The notes beneath the pieces are model-generated. The model did no database searches, was not told the origin of the DNA, and was given only the letters and a program-made list of their open reading frames with translations. A stretch of 64,000 nt of DNA from Rhodospirillaceae bacterium (GTDB lineage Bacteria > Pseudomonadota > Alphaproteobacteria > UBA8366): contig PAZH01000088.1 in assembly GCA_002716125.1 (NCBI GenBank), positions 1 through 64,000 on the forward strand. Direction: 5' to 3'. The translations under genes and the position numbers were made by a program. How positions within the stretch are numbered: the first letter of the stretch is position 1; each line of letters opens with the position of its first letter. Shown here in pieces: positions 1-8,492 of the stretch.

Positions 1-338
1 CGTTCGTGGATAGCGGCGACCCGATTGCCGTCCTCCGTCGTCTCGAGTTCGGCCAAAAGCGCTGTGCGCTCCGTATTTGCCGCGAGGACGTGAGCGAGCG
101 GCGTTTGTGCGCCCGAGGGCGCTTCTTGCGCCACGGTTCCGATCCGAGCGTTGCTGCGGTGTTTGATCTCACCTGATTCAACCGCAACCTCGCCGAGGAT
201 CGCTTTAAGAAGGGTCGACTTGCCGGTCCCGTTCCGGCCGATCAGTCCGACACGGCCGCGCTCGGGCAGCTGGACGGATGCGTCTTCGATCAGCAATCGG
301 CCGCCGATTCGAATGGAAAGATCGTTTAGTGCCAACAT
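1..338 (-). CDS. ABC-F family ATPase, N-terminal part (runs off window start)
   Basis: The reverse strand from an ATG at 338 gives about 112 residues of an ABC ATPase domain with no transmembrane part. It begins [20 protein letters not shown] and has a Walker A loop GRNGTGKST near residues 37-45. It is followed by a short insertion with IGTVAQEAP, which fits the Q-loop region. A soluble ATPase with no permease beside it, and this start, fit the ABC-F group (Uup, EttA, YheS), which act on ribosomes or DNA rather than in transport. The second ATPase domain and linker would lie outside the window, so the subfamily cannot be fixed. It is divergent from ndk. Confidence 0.75.
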   Translation of the reverse strand, partial: MLALNDLSIRIGGRLLIEDASVQLPERGRVGLIGRNGTGKSTLLKAILGEVAVESGEIKHRSNARIGTVAQEAPSGAQTPLAHVLAANTERTALLAELETTEDGNRVAAIHE

Positions 339-411
339 GGGGTCGGGTGAATATCACGAGACAACGGCCTTGTCAGGATATTCAGTGGCAAATTCATCGC
401 ATAGGAACTGC

Positions 412-440
412 TTGCCGTATGGGTCGATGCCGTCTATAAC
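412..440 (+). promoter_or_regulatory. Putative sigma-70 promoter for ndk
   Basis: TTGCCG at 412-417 and TATAAC at 435-440 are separated by exactly 17 bp and lie 44 bp upstream of the ndk ATG, in the divergent region shared with the ABC-F gene. This is a match by eye to the -35/-10 consensus only. Confidence 0.45.
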
Positions 441-483
441 CCGGCGCCTCAAACGAGTGGCAAGGGTATGGAGGCTGTCCAAT

Positions 484-906
484 ATGGCGGTCGAGAGAAC
501 ACTATCGATTATTAAACCGGATGCGACGCGACGTAACCTGACCGGGCAGATCAATGCACGGTTCGAGGAAGCGGGACTTCGCATCGTTGCACAAAAGCGC
601 ATTCATCTGACGCGCGCGCAGGCTGAACAGTTTTATTACGTTCACAACGAGCGCGCCTTTTTCGGCGATCTATGCGACTTTATGTCGTCGGGGCCGATCG
701 TCGTCCAAGTTTTGGAAGGCGAAGATGCGATTGCCCGGAATCGGGAAATCATGGGGGCAACAAACCCCGCGAATGCCGATGAAGGGACAATCCGAAAAGA
801 TTTCGGCGAGTCGGTTGAGGCGAATTCGGCACACGGTTCCGATGCGCCCGAGACGGCGGCCTGGGAGATTTCCTACTTCTTCGCGGGAATGGAGATCGTC
901 GGCTAG
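484..906 (+). CDS. ndk: Nucleoside diphosphate kinase
   Basis: This 140-residue protein has the normal NDK length. It transfers the gamma phosphate of ATP to NDPs and dNDPs through a phosphohistidine. The N-terminus [18 protein letters not shown] is the family signature, and the catalytic histidine is His117 in NSAHGSD. The ATG at 484 was chosen because the frame remains open upstream only as unrelated sequence and the family starts exactly at MAVERT. It stands alone, with its own likely promoter at 412-440. A hairpin at 944-967 follows. Confidence 0.97.
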   Translation: MAVERTLSIIKPDATRRNLTGQINARFEEAGLRIVAQKRIHLTRAQAEQFYYVHNERAFFGDLCDFMSSGPIVVQVLEGEDAIARNREIMGATNPANADEGTIRKDFGESVEANSAHGSDAPETAAWEISYFFAGMEIVG

Positions 907-943
907 GCCGCGTTTCCGTCTCTGGAACGAGTAAGACGTAAAA

Positions 944-967
944 AAGGCGCACCGAATGGTGCGCCTT
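944..967. terminator. Rho-independent terminator between ndk and the COX4-like gene
   Basis: A 10-bp perfect hairpin (AAGGCGCACC, loop GAAT, GGTGCGCCTT) lies between two convergent genes. Read on the minus strand it runs into a T-tract (complement of 938-946), so it is a good terminator for the small minus-strand gene. The plus side has no strong U-tract. Confidence 0.75.
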
Positions 968-993
968 ATGCGTTTCTGCCTTGCAGTGTGACG

Positions 994-1128
994 CTATACG
1001 AGGGTCGCCGCCATGATCAGCAGCAAGATGGCGATCGAGATCGTCGAGATAGTGAATAGCTTGCAAAGCCGCGACCAAGTCTTCAGATGCTCGTCGCTAG
1101 ATTTTAAATAATCGAGTTCCGGAACCAT
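994..1128 (-). CDS. Small membrane protein, aa3-type cytochrome oxidase subunit IV-like
   Basis: A 44-residue ORF too short for most callers starts MVPELDYLKSSDEHLKTW and ends in one transmembrane helix of about 20 residues (FTISTISIAILLLIMAATLV). The short acidic N-terminus with EH..TW before a single helix resembles the alphaproteobacterial aa3-type cytochrome c oxidase subunit IV family (COX4_pro_2), whose members are about 40-70 residues. A purine-rich GGGGAG precedes the ATG, and a terminator at 944-967 follows the stop. No cox genes are nearby, so the family call rests only on length, topology and the EHxxTW pattern. Confidence 0.6.
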   Translation of the reverse strand: MVPELDYLKSSDEHLKTWSRLCKLFTISTISIAILLLIMAATLV

Positions 1129-1198
1129 TTCCGATCCGCTCCCCAAAAGCTTGAATACTATAGTTTACCTATACATTCCGTCGCCTCCGCGCAAGTCG

Positions 1199-1867
1199 TC
1201 AGACTTTCGGAGGTGAGGGGTTAATCGTCGCACCCGTCGGCTGATCCGTCACTTCGTCGACGATGGCGCGTTCACCATCAACACGAACTTTGCCTTCGCC
1301 GATCAGCCTCAGCGCCAGTGGGTAGATCAGGTGTTCCTGGGCAAGAACGCGCCCTCCCAGCGAATCGGCATCGTCATCCGCCAATATCGGAACCGCGGCC
1401 TGAACGATGATCGGGCCTTCATCCATGGCTGGTCGGACATAATGAACGGTACACCCGCTGAAGCGGACGCCCGCGTCGATCGCGCGTTCGTGGGTGTGAA
1501 GCCCCTTGAATGCCGGCAATAACGACGGATGGATATTGATGAGCCGATCCCGCCAGGCATCTACAAATCCTTCTGTGAGCAAGCGCATAAACCCTGCGAG
1601 CGCGATGAGTTCGGTCCCCGCTGCGCGAATCTCTTTGTCTAGCTCGGCTTCGAAGGCAGGGCGATCGGGATAGTCCCGGTGCGGTACAACGGCTGTCGGA
1701 ATACCCGCTTCCGCAGCTTTGTCTAATCCACCGGCGTCGGCTTCGTTCGATATGACGCGGACAATCTCCGCTGGAAAATCAGCTTTGGCGCAGGCATCGA
1801 TAAGTGCTTGCAAATTGCTACCCCGTCCGGAAATCAGAACGGCGACTTGCAAGCGACCACCAGCCAA
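1199..1867 (-). CDS. purN: Phosphoribosylglycinamide formyltransferase
   Basis: A protein of 222 residues that transfers the formyl group of 10-formyltetrahydrofolate to GAR in purine synthesis. The phosphate-binding LISGRGSNLQ is at residues 11-20. The catalytic set Asn111, His113 (INIHPSLLPAFKG) and Asp149 (DEGPIIVQ) is complete. The start is TTG at 1867, directly after the purM stop; GGAG from the end of purM sits at SD distance, so translation is coupled. A TTG four codons later is the only near alternative. The tail after residue 205 is a low-complexity extension. Confidence 0.96.
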   Translation of the reverse strand: MAGGRLQVAVLISGRGSNLQALIDACAKADFPAEIVRVISNEADAGGLDKAAEAGIPTAVVPHRDYPDRPAFEAELDKEIRAAGTELIALAGFMRLLTEGFVDAWRDRLINIHPSLLPAFKGLHTHERAIDAGVRFSGCTVHYVRPAMDEGPIIVQAAVPILADDDADSLGGRVLAQEHLIYPLALRLIGEGKVRVDGERAIVDEVTDQPTGATINPSPPKV

Positions 1868-2899
1868 TTAACTCTCCATTCGAATTGCCGTAGAACCGGT
1901 TTGCGCCACCGTTCGGCCAATTTCGAACACTTGCTCGCCTTGCTCGGCCAGAACAGCCTTAACATTGCCTGCTGCGGCAGGTTCGACGATCAACACCATC
2001 CCAATCCCCATGTTGAACGTCCGTTCCATCTCGTCGATCGGGACCGCGCCTTCTTCTGCAATCCAATCGAATACAGGTAAAGCCGGCCAGCGATCTCTCC
2101 CGATCTCCGCAGCGATACCATCCGGCAGGACGCGTGGAATGTTCTCGACCAATCCGCCACCCGTGATATGTGCGATACCGCGCACGCCGCCGGCGGCAAT
2201 CGCCGCCAGACATGTTTTTACGTAGATCTTGGTCGGGGCCAATAGAGCTTCGCCAAGGGTTTGACGAGAGTCGAACGGTGCCGGATTCGAGAAAGAAACG
2301 CCGACACGCTCGACAACACGACGAACTAAAGAAAACCCGTTGGAATGGACCCCGTTCGACGAAAGCCCCAAGATGATATCGCCATCGGATATCGTCTGGC
2401 CGTCAATGACGGCATTCCTTTCAACGGCGCCGACGGTAAAGCCCGCAAGGTCGTACTCCCCGTCGCCGTACATGCCGGGCATTTCTGCTGTCTCGCCACC
2501 AATGAGTGCGCAACCGGCCTGACGGCATCCGTCTGCGATTCCCGATATAACGGTCGCCGCTACATCCGTTTCCAGTTTTCCTGTCGCCAAGTAGTCTAGA
2601 AAGAAGAGCGGCTCGGCCCCTTGGACGACGAGGTCGTTCACGCACATCGCGACCAAATCGATCCCGACCGTATCGTGGATGTCCGTTGCAAAAGCGAGTT
2701 TCAGCTTTGTGCCGACACCATCGGTCGCGGCGACGAGCAACGGGTCTTCGAAGCCGGCCGCGCGAAGGTCGAACAGGCCGCCGAATCCACCCAGGTCCGC
2801 ATCAGCACCGCGTCTTGCGGTGGAACGGGCGAGCGGTTTCAACGCCTGAACCAATGCGTTTCCGGCGTCGATGTCGACACCGGCGCCACGGTATGTCAT
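1868..2899 (-). CDS. purM: Phosphoribosylformylglycinamidine cyclo-ligase (AIR synthetase)
   Basis: The 343-residue protein closes FGAM to AIR with ATP in purine synthesis. Family motifs are present in order: [59 protein letters not shown], and the C-terminal [15 protein letters not shown]. It is the first gene of a purM-purN unit, with zero spacing to purN. It is divergent from the DUF2066 gene across a 93-bp gap that must hold both promoters. Confidence 0.97.
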   Translation of the reverse strand: MTYRGAGVDIDAGNALVQALKPLARSTARRGADADLGGFGGLFDLRAAGFEDPLLVAATDGVGTKLKLAFATDIHDTVGIDLVAMCVNDLVVQGAEPLFFLDYLATGKLETDVAATVISGIADGCRQAGCALIGGETAEMPGMYGDGEYDLAGFTVGAVERNAVIDGQTISDGDIILGLSSNGVHSNGFSLVRRVVERVGVSFSNPAPFDSRQTLGEALLAPTKIYVKTCLAAIAAGGVRGIAHITGGGLVENIPRVLPDGIAAEIGRDRWPALPVFDWIAEEGAVPIDEMERTFNMGIGMVLIVEPAAAGNVKAVLAEQGEQVFEIGRTVAQTGSTAIRMES

Positions 2900-2992
2900 T
2901 GGAGTTTTCGGAGGCCGGGTGACTATGGCGTCCTCTCGGTGAAGCTAGTATATACCAATGTGCCGAAAATACTTCATCCGGAGGCGTTTGCA

Positions 2993-4105
2993 ATGTCCGA
3001 TCGGCGGAACCTCTCGGGCCGTCTTGGCGTCTTTGCCGCTATTTGGTTCGTCCTAGGGGCGACACAAGCAATCGCCGACGTCCGAAATCTCTATACAGTA
3101 GAAGGCGTTCCGGTTGACGAACGGGCGGCCGACGAGCTTACGGCGAAATCGCAAGGGATTGAAAAAGCGCAGCAGGAAGCGCTCCAAGGTCTTATCGAAA
3201 AAATAACTTTGCGGGACAATTACGACCAACTTCCGGAGGTCGATCAAAAGACCGTGCAACAAACGATTCGCGACTACGCCGTAGCGAACGAGAAATTTGG
3301 GGGTGGACGGTATCTCGCGACACTCACGGTTCGCTTCAAACGAGCGGCAGTAAGGGCGCTGCTGACGCAAAATAAGGTGCCGATCGCGGAAACCGTGAGC
3401 CGACCCGTCGTTGTTTTGCCCGTGTATCGCGCAGCCGGCTCTGTATTGCTTTGGGACGACCCGAATCCTTGGTTTTCCGCTTGGGCCAATCGACCGTCAC
3501 CGAACGGCCTTTTGCCGCTGGTAGTACCCCTCGGCGATTTTTCCGATATCGCTGTACTTAGCGCCGAGCAGGCGTTGAATGGCGAAGAAGATCGCCTCTC
3601 TGCGATTGCTGAGAAGTATGATGCGATCGGAACGCTGGTAACGGTGGCTGAATTGGATATCGATCCGCGAACCGGCGCACCTTCGATTCAGGTGTCGATG
3701 ACGCGATTTGGGAAGACGGACACGGGCCGGGTCTTTGTCCGTAGTTTCGCCGGCACGCCTGATAGAGGTGTCGACGTGCTTTTGAAGGACGCGGTTGAAG
3801 CGTTGATCATTCGCGCGGAGGAAGACTGGAAAAGAGATAATTTGCAGAGCTTTTCCGCTCAGCAACGAATCAGTATCCATGTTCCGCTGACGTCTCTGAA
3901 GAATTGGCTGACAATTCGAAACCGCCTCGGGCGGGTCTCACCGATAATCGATCTAAGTCTGGTGCGCCTTTCCGTATCTGAAGCCTTGGTCGACATTCGG
4001 TACTCGGGTGGTCCGGATCAGCTGAGGCGGTCCATGGCGCAGAGCGATCTGGACTTGGAATTCGCAAAGGAAGACAGTCGCTACGTTCTGAGACTCGGGC
4101 GATAG
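2993..4105 (+). CDS. DUF2066 family envelope protein
   Basis: A 370-residue protein with an N-terminal secretion signal (hydrophobic stretch GVFAAIWFVLGATQAIA, likely cleavage before DVRNLY). The mature part has VEGVPVDERAADELTAKSQG followed by a mixed alpha/beta region, matching the DUF2066 family of proteobacterial exported proteins of unknown function. The frame is open far upstream, but the ATG at 2993 has a GGAGG 8 bases before it and leads straight into the signal peptide. It precedes the phosphatidyltransferase, AI-2E permease and hda genes with tight spacing, as often seen in Alphaproteobacteria. Confidence 0.8.
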   Translation: MSDRRNLSGRLGVFAAIWFVLGATQAIADVRNLYTVEGVPVDERAADELTAKSQGIEKAQQEALQGLIEKITLRDNYDQLPEVDQKTVQQTIRDYAVANEKFGGGRYLATLTVRFKRAAVRALLTQNKVPIAETVSRPVVVLPVYRAAGSVLLWDDPNPWFSAWANRPSPNGLLPLVVPLGDFSDIAVLSAEQALNGEEDRLSAIAEKYDAIGTLVTVAELDIDPRTGAPSIQVSMTRFGKTDTGRVFVRSFAGTPDRGVDVLLKDAVEALIIRAEEDWKRDNLQSFSAQQRISIHVPLTSLKNWLTIRNRLGRVSPIIDLSLVRLSVSEALVDIRYSGGPDQLRRSMAQSDLDLEFAKEDSRYVLRLGR

Positions 4106-4127
4106 ATATTCCGATGGTTGATTGACG

Positions 4128-4706
4128 ATGGATATCCTTCGCCTCTTGCCAAATGGCATATCACTGCTCCGCCTTCTTGCCGTCCCTTTGACGGTCTATC
4201 TGCTGATGTCTCAAGAAATGGTGGCCGCATTCTGGGTCATTGTTGCGGCCGGTGTGAGCGATGGGTTGGACGGTTACCTTGCGAAACGGTTCGATGCGGT
4301 AACGCGGTTAGGCACGTACCTGGATCCGCTCGCCGACAAGGCGATGTTGATCGCGGTTTGCCTGTGCCTGGTATATCTTGGCTATTTGCCGGGCTGGATC
4401 GTTGCCCTCGCGATATTGCGCGACCTGCTAATTCTTGGCGGCGTCCTTTTATCCAATGTTTTGGAGCTTGAACTGAAGGTCGAGCCGATTTCGATCAGCA
4501 AATTGAATACCGTGCTACAAATCTTAATGGTCGCATTTGCTCTTGGGCAGCCGGCAGTTGGGTTGGATCTCCCGCAAGTGGTGAGCGCATTGATTTACCT
4601 GGTCACTTTTACGACGATTGTTTCCGGAACGCTTTACCTGGCACGTTGGATGGGAGCGTGGGCATCGAGCGGCGGCCAGGCGATTGCAGGAGCAAAGAGC
4701 CAATGA
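4128..4706 (+). CDS. CDP-alcohol phosphatidyltransferase family protein
   Basis: A 192-residue integral membrane enzyme with several hydrophobic segments. The CDP-alcohol transferase signature D-x2-DG-x2-A-x9-G-x3-D-x3-D is seen as DGLDGYLAK...GTYLDPLADK, with Lys in the place more often held by Arg. The family joins CDP-diacylglycerol to an alcohol such as glycerol 3-phosphate at the inner membrane; PgsA-like or cardiolipin-synthase-like activity is likely but not resolved by sequence. A TTG two codons upstream is an alternative start. Its stop overlaps the next start (ATGA), so the two genes are translationally coupled. Confidence 0.85.
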   Translation: MDILRLLPNGISLLRLLAVPLTVYLLMSQEMVAAFWVIVAAGVSDGLDGYLAKRFDAVTRLGTYLDPLADKAMLIAVCLCLVYLGYLPGWIVALAILRDLLILGGVLLSNVLELELKVEPISISKLNTVLQILMVAFALGQPAVGLDLPQVVSALIYLVTFTTIVSGTLYLARWMGAWASSGGQAIAGAKSQ

Positions 4707-5797
4707 CAACGACCCAGCGGAGTCTGTCTTGGATTGCCGCATTCGCGGTCTTTATCTGTGCCGTGCTTTTGTTCGAATCTATTCTCCTGCCGTTTCTCGT
4801 TGGATTGGCGGTCGCCTATTTTCTTGACCCCGTGTGCGACCGGCTCGAGCAGATGGGGTGCTCGCGTACAATCGCGACGTCGCTTGTCACAGCCGGCTTC
4901 TTTTTGTTGGTCATCCTTCTTTTCGCGATATTGGTGCCGGTGCTGTACAAGCAGTTGGTGCAGTTTGCAGCGCAGTTGCCGGATTTGGCCGCGCGGATCG
5001 AAGCGAAAGCGCGCCCCCTGTTGGAAAGCTTCGCCGACCTAAAAGCGAATAATCAGGCTGGAATACAGGAATTCTTGAAAGATTCGTTGGCTGGAACCGC
5101 CAAGGTGCTCGGAAAGGTTGGCTCTAAGGTCGTCAGCGGGCTTGGCGCGCTGGCAAATGCGGCAGCACTCCTGATCGTTACGCCGGTCGTCGCGGTTTAC
5201 CTTCTTCGCGATTGGGATTTGATCGTCCGGAAGGTCGACGGTTGGCTGCCGCGTGCGCATCAAGAAACAATCCGCGAGCAATGCCGTCTGATCGACCAAA
5301 CGTTGGCCGGGTTTGTTCGGGGACAATTCAGCGTCTGTATGTTGCTTGGTATCTTTTACGCGATCGGCCTTACGGCGCTTGGATTGCCGTTTGGAGCGAT
5401 CGTCGGTCTCGCAACCGGCTTACTGTCCTTCATTCCCTATGTCGGCATGCTCGCAGGTTTTGCAGTGGGCCTGGGCCTTGCAATCGCGAATTTCGACAGC
5501 GTGACCGACATCGGGTTGGTGATCGCCGTCTTTGTTATCGGTCAGTTGATTGAGGGCAACTTCCTAACGCCCAAGCTCGTTGGCGATCGGGTCAACCTAC
5601 ATGCGGTTTGGATTTTGTTCGCCCTGATGGCGGGGGGCGCATTGTTCGGTTTCGTGGGCATTCTGCTCGCGGTGCCCGTCGCGGCCGTTCTCGGCGTGAT
5701 GGTGCGATTTGGGTTGGCGCAATATTTGGATAGCGCGCTCTATGGAAGCACGCCCCCTGCCGATCCGGAGGATACCGGCAAGCGGGACGACGCGTGA
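4703..5797 (+). CDS. AI-2E family transporter (PerM-like permease)
   Basis: A 364-residue membrane protein with about seven or eight hydrophobic helices: two near the N-terminus, one near residue 60, and a C-terminal group. The linker of about 80 residues between helices (residues 85-165) and the C-terminal FIPYVGMLAGFAVGL and IEGNFLTPKLVGDRVNLH motifs are hallmarks of the AI-2E/UPF0118 exporter family. Substrates differ between members (autoinducer-2, Na+/H+ antiport), so none is assigned. It overlaps the upstream gene by ATGA and the downstream hda gene by four bases (GTGA). Confidence 0.88.
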   Translation: MTTTQRSLSWIAAFAVFICAVLLFESILLPFLVGLAVAYFLDPVCDRLEQMGCSRTIATSLVTAGFFLLVILLFAILVPVLYKQLVQFAAQLPDLAARIEAKARPLLESFADLKANNQAGIQEFLKDSLAGTAKVLGKVGSKVVSGLGALANAAALLIVTPVVAVYLLRDWDLIVRKVDGWLPRAHQETIREQCRLIDQTLAGFVRGQFSVCMLLGIFYAIGLTALGLPFGAIVGLATGLLSFIPYVGMLAGFAVGLGLAIANFDSVTDIGLVIAVFVIGQLIEGNFLTPKLVGDRVNLHAVWILFALMAGGALFGFVGILLAVPVAAVLGVMVRFGLAQYLDSALYGSTPPADPEDTGKRDDA

Positions 5798-6471
5798 GCG
5801 GAGGCCGGCAGTTCGTTTTCGAGTTCCCGCATCGCCCGGCACTTGGCGAGAGCGACTATCTTGTCAGCGAGTCGAATTCAGAGGCAATAGGCTGGATCGA
5901 TAAGTGGCCGGATTGGCCCGCGCCCGCACTCGCGGTCTATGGCCCAACTGGGGCCGGCAAGACCCATCTGGGACATGTTTGGCGGGCCCGTTCGGGCGCT
6001 GTTCTCGTCGAAGCGGCGGATGTCTCAAGCGCATCGCCGCCGCAAATACTCGACGGAGCCGTGAATTGCATCGTGGACAACGCGGATGAGAGCATCGGCG
6101 CCGAAGCGTTACTCCATCTGTACAACCATATCGGTGAGCTTGGCGGTAAACTTTTAATTTTGAGTCGAGTTGCGCCGGCGCGATGGACTTTGCCGTTGGC
6201 GGACTTGTCGTCCCGATTGAACGCGGCGCCGGCGGTCGAGATCAAACGGCCGGATGACAATTTGCTGAGAGCGCTGCTGGGAAAACTTTTCCAAGATCGG
6301 CAGCTGAAGGTGAGCGATGACGTTCTAGATTATCTGCTACTACGTATGGAACGTTCGTTTGATACCGCGCGCGCCATTGTTGAAGCATCGGACCGATTGG
6401 GCCTGTCCGAAGGCCGGGGCATAACGGTGCCGCTGGCGCGCGACGTTTTGGAACAATTAGACGCGAATTAA
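5794..6471 (+). CDS. hda: DnaA-related regulatory ATPase HdaA
   Basis: The 225-residue protein matches the AAA+ core of DnaA without its DNA-binding domain, the architecture of Hda. Hda acts with the DNA-loaded clamp to trigger ATP hydrolysis on DnaA and so prevents re-initiation. Walker A is GPTGAGKTH (residues 49-57) and Walker B is NCIVDNAD. A clamp-binding stretch is plausible at the extreme N-terminus (GGRQFVFEFP). The start is GTG overlapping the preceding stop, and the position after perM/pgsA-like genes is the usual alphaproteobacterial context. Confidence 0.88.
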   Translation: MSGGRQFVFEFPHRPALGESDYLVSESNSEAIGWIDKWPDWPAPALAVYGPTGAGKTHLGHVWRARSGAVLVEAADVSSASPPQILDGAVNCIVDNADESIGAEALLHLYNHIGELGGKLLILSRVAPARWTLPLADLSSRLNAAPAVEIKRPDDNLLRALLGKLFQDRQLKVSDDVLDYLLLRMERSFDTARAIVEASDRLGLSEGRGITVPLARDVLEQLDAN

Positions 6472-6495
6472 CAAATGACGGAAGAGGACTAAGTC

Positions 6496-7275
6496 ATGGA
6501 TTTGGGATTATCGGGCCGCAAGGCCATCGTTTGTGCGGCTTCGAAAGGTTTGGGGAAAGCGTCGGCGCTGTCCTTGGCGCGTGAGGGCGTCGAACTGGTG
6601 ATTAATAGCCGGACAGCGGAAACGCTGGAAGCGACGGCCGAGGAGATCAGCAAGGAAACCGGCGTGAAGGTGACGCCTGTCGCTTGCGATATCACGACAG
6701 ACGAAGGTCGTGCGAAGGTCTTGGCGGCGTGTGCCGATCCTGACATCCTAATCAACAACGCTGGTGGCCCACCGCCGGGCGATTTTCGCAATTGGGATCG
6801 TGACGATTGGATCAAGGCCGTAGACGCGAACATGTTGACGGCAATTTTCCTGATCAAAGCCGTTGTTGACGGGATGATAGAACGGAAGTTCGGCCGGATC
6901 GTTAATATCACTTCGGCAGCCGTGAAATCGCCAATCGATATTCTCGGCCTCTCGAATGGTGCGCGTGCCGGCCTTACCGGTTTCTGTGCCGGTATCTCCC
7001 GGAAGACGGCGGTCCACAATGTGACGATCAACAACATATTGCCTGGACCGTTCGCGACGGACCGCTTCCACTCGAATATTCAGGTGCAAGCGGATGCCGC
7101 GGGTAAGACGTTCGATGAAATGTTGGCTATCCGGAATAGCCAGAACCCGGCAGGCCGCGCCGGAGAGCCGGCTGAATTCGGCGATGCCTGTGCCTTCCTG
7201 TGCAGCGCGAAGTCGGGTTTCATCGTTGGGCAAAACTTGCTGCTGGACGGCGGCGCCTTTAACAGCACCTTCTGA
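6496..7275 (+). CDS. SDR family protein lacking the usual Tyr/Lys pair
   Basis: A 259-residue Rossmann-fold short-chain dehydrogenase. The cofactor loop reads CAASKGLGKASA instead of the classic TGxxxGIG. The NAG equivalent is INNAGGPPP, and the catalytic Ser is kept in NITSAAVKS. Thirteen residues after that Ser the expected YxxxK reads SNGAR, so both catalytic Tyr and Lys are replaced. A divergent SDR subgroup annotated as 3-oxoacyl-ACP reductase-like is known to lack the standard tetrad, and this fits it. It lies 17 bp before a CaiB-type CoA transferase, so a role in acyl-CoA or organic acid breakdown is likely; the substrate is unknown. Confidence 0.85.
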   Translation: MDLGLSGRKAIVCAASKGLGKASALSLAREGVELVINSRTAETLEATAEEISKETGVKVTPVACDITTDEGRAKVLAACADPDILINNAGGPPPGDFRNWDRDDWIKAVDANMLTAIFLIKAVVDGMIERKFGRIVNITSAAVKSPIDILGLSNGARAGLTGFCAGISRKTAVHNVTINNILPGPFATDRFHSNIQVQADAAGKTFDEMLAIRNSQNPAGRAGEPAEFGDACAFLCSAKSGFIVGQNLLLDGGAFNSTF

Positions 7276-7292
7276 TTGATCGAGAGGCGTTG

Positions 7293-8492
7293 ATGCGAAC
7301 CTTCGAAGGTATTCGCGTCGTCGATTTTACACAGGCGATCGCGGGGCCGTTTGCGACCTATCAACTGGCTTTGATGGGAGCGGATGTCGTCAAACTGGAG
7401 CAACCCGGTATTGGGGACCAGGGTCGCCAGATGTATCCGCTCGATGAGACAAACCGGGCGGCTGGTTACTCCGCAATATTCCTCAGTGCGAATGCCGGCA
7501 AGCGGTCCATGACGATCGACTTGAAGAACTCGGAGGCGGCCGAAATTATTCGACGTTTGGTAGAAGGTGCCGATGTCGTGGTCGAGAACTTTAAAGCCGG
7601 GACCATGGATAAGTTCGGCTATGGTTGGGATCAGTTTCAGCAATGGAATCCGAAACTGATCTACTGCTCGGTGACGGGCTTTGGACAAGATGGTCCCCGT
7701 TCTAAATCGGCGGCCTATGATCCGACAATCCAAGCGGCCTCCGGGATGATGGCGGTCAACGGTACGCGCGAGACGGGCCCGATGCGCGTCGGCTCCATCG
7801 TCATTGATATTTCTTCTGCAATAACGGCCGCATTTGCGATTGCCGGTGCCTTGTTCAAGCGCGAACGCACCGGAGAGGGCGGCTATATCGATCTTTCGAT
7901 GCAGGATGTCGGTGCATCCATGATGTCACCCAATCTTCTACAGACTGCGTTTGGGTTCGTACCGGGCTTGATGGGAAGCCGGTCGCTCTCGAACAACCCC
8001 GTCGCCGATACGCACCCAACGCAAGACGGTACGTTGTTGTTGATGCCGGCGATCGAAGCTCAGACTCGCAAGGTTTGGGCGGTAATTGGTCAGCCGGACC
8101 TCGCGGACGATCCCAAATTCTCGACGTTAGCGGCGCTGATTGCAAACGAAGACCATTGCCTGAAAGTTTTGAGATCAGCCTTGTCCGGCGATACGGCGCG
8201 CAACTGGGAGAACAAATTTACCGCGGCCGGTGTTCCGGCCGCCGCAGTGTCTTTGCTCCCGGACGTCATGGCGGATTCGCAGATTGCACATCGTGGTCTC
8301 TTGCGTGAAACCGCGTCGCCCGTGAACGGCGAACGGCTGCCCTATACCGATACGCCTTTTAAGATCAGTGGTGAAGCGACCGGCGCCGATAGACCGCCGC
8401 CGCTGGTCGGCGCGGATACCGACGACGTGTTAGCGGAATTGGGATATTCGCCGACGGAGATTGCGGCCTTTCGCGAGAAGTCGATCCTCTAG
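7293..8492 (+). CDS. Family III (CaiB/BaiF) CoA transferase
   Basis: A 399-residue class III CoA transferase that moves CoA between carboxylic acids through an aspartyl-CoA intermediate. It has the N-terminal GIRVVDFTQAIAGPFATYQLALMG region, a conserved central FGQDGP, and the candidate nucleophile Asp172 in IVIDISSA. GAGAGG precedes the ATG at 7293; the TTG one codon earlier is less likely. It is probably co-transcribed with the preceding SDR. Its stop overlaps the convergent permease gene by four bases. Substrate unknown. Confidence 0.88.
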   Translation: MRTFEGIRVVDFTQAIAGPFATYQLALMGADVVKLEQPGIGDQGRQMYPLDETNRAAGYSAIFLSANAGKRSMTIDLKNSEAAEIIRRLVEGADVVVENFKAGTMDKFGYGWDQFQQWNPKLIYCSVTGFGQDGPRSKSAAYDPTIQAASGMMAVNGTRETGPMRVGSIVIDISSAITAAFAIAGALFKRERTGEGGYIDLSMQDVGASMMSPNLLQTAFGFVPGLMGSRSLSNNPVADTHPTQDGTLLLMPAIEAQTRKVWAVIGQPDLADDPKFSTLAALIANEDHCLKVLRSALSGDTARNWENKFTAAGVPAAAVSLLPDVMADSQIAHRGLLRETASPVNGERLPYTDTPFKISGEATGADRPPPLVGADTDDVLAELGYSPTEIAAFREKSIL

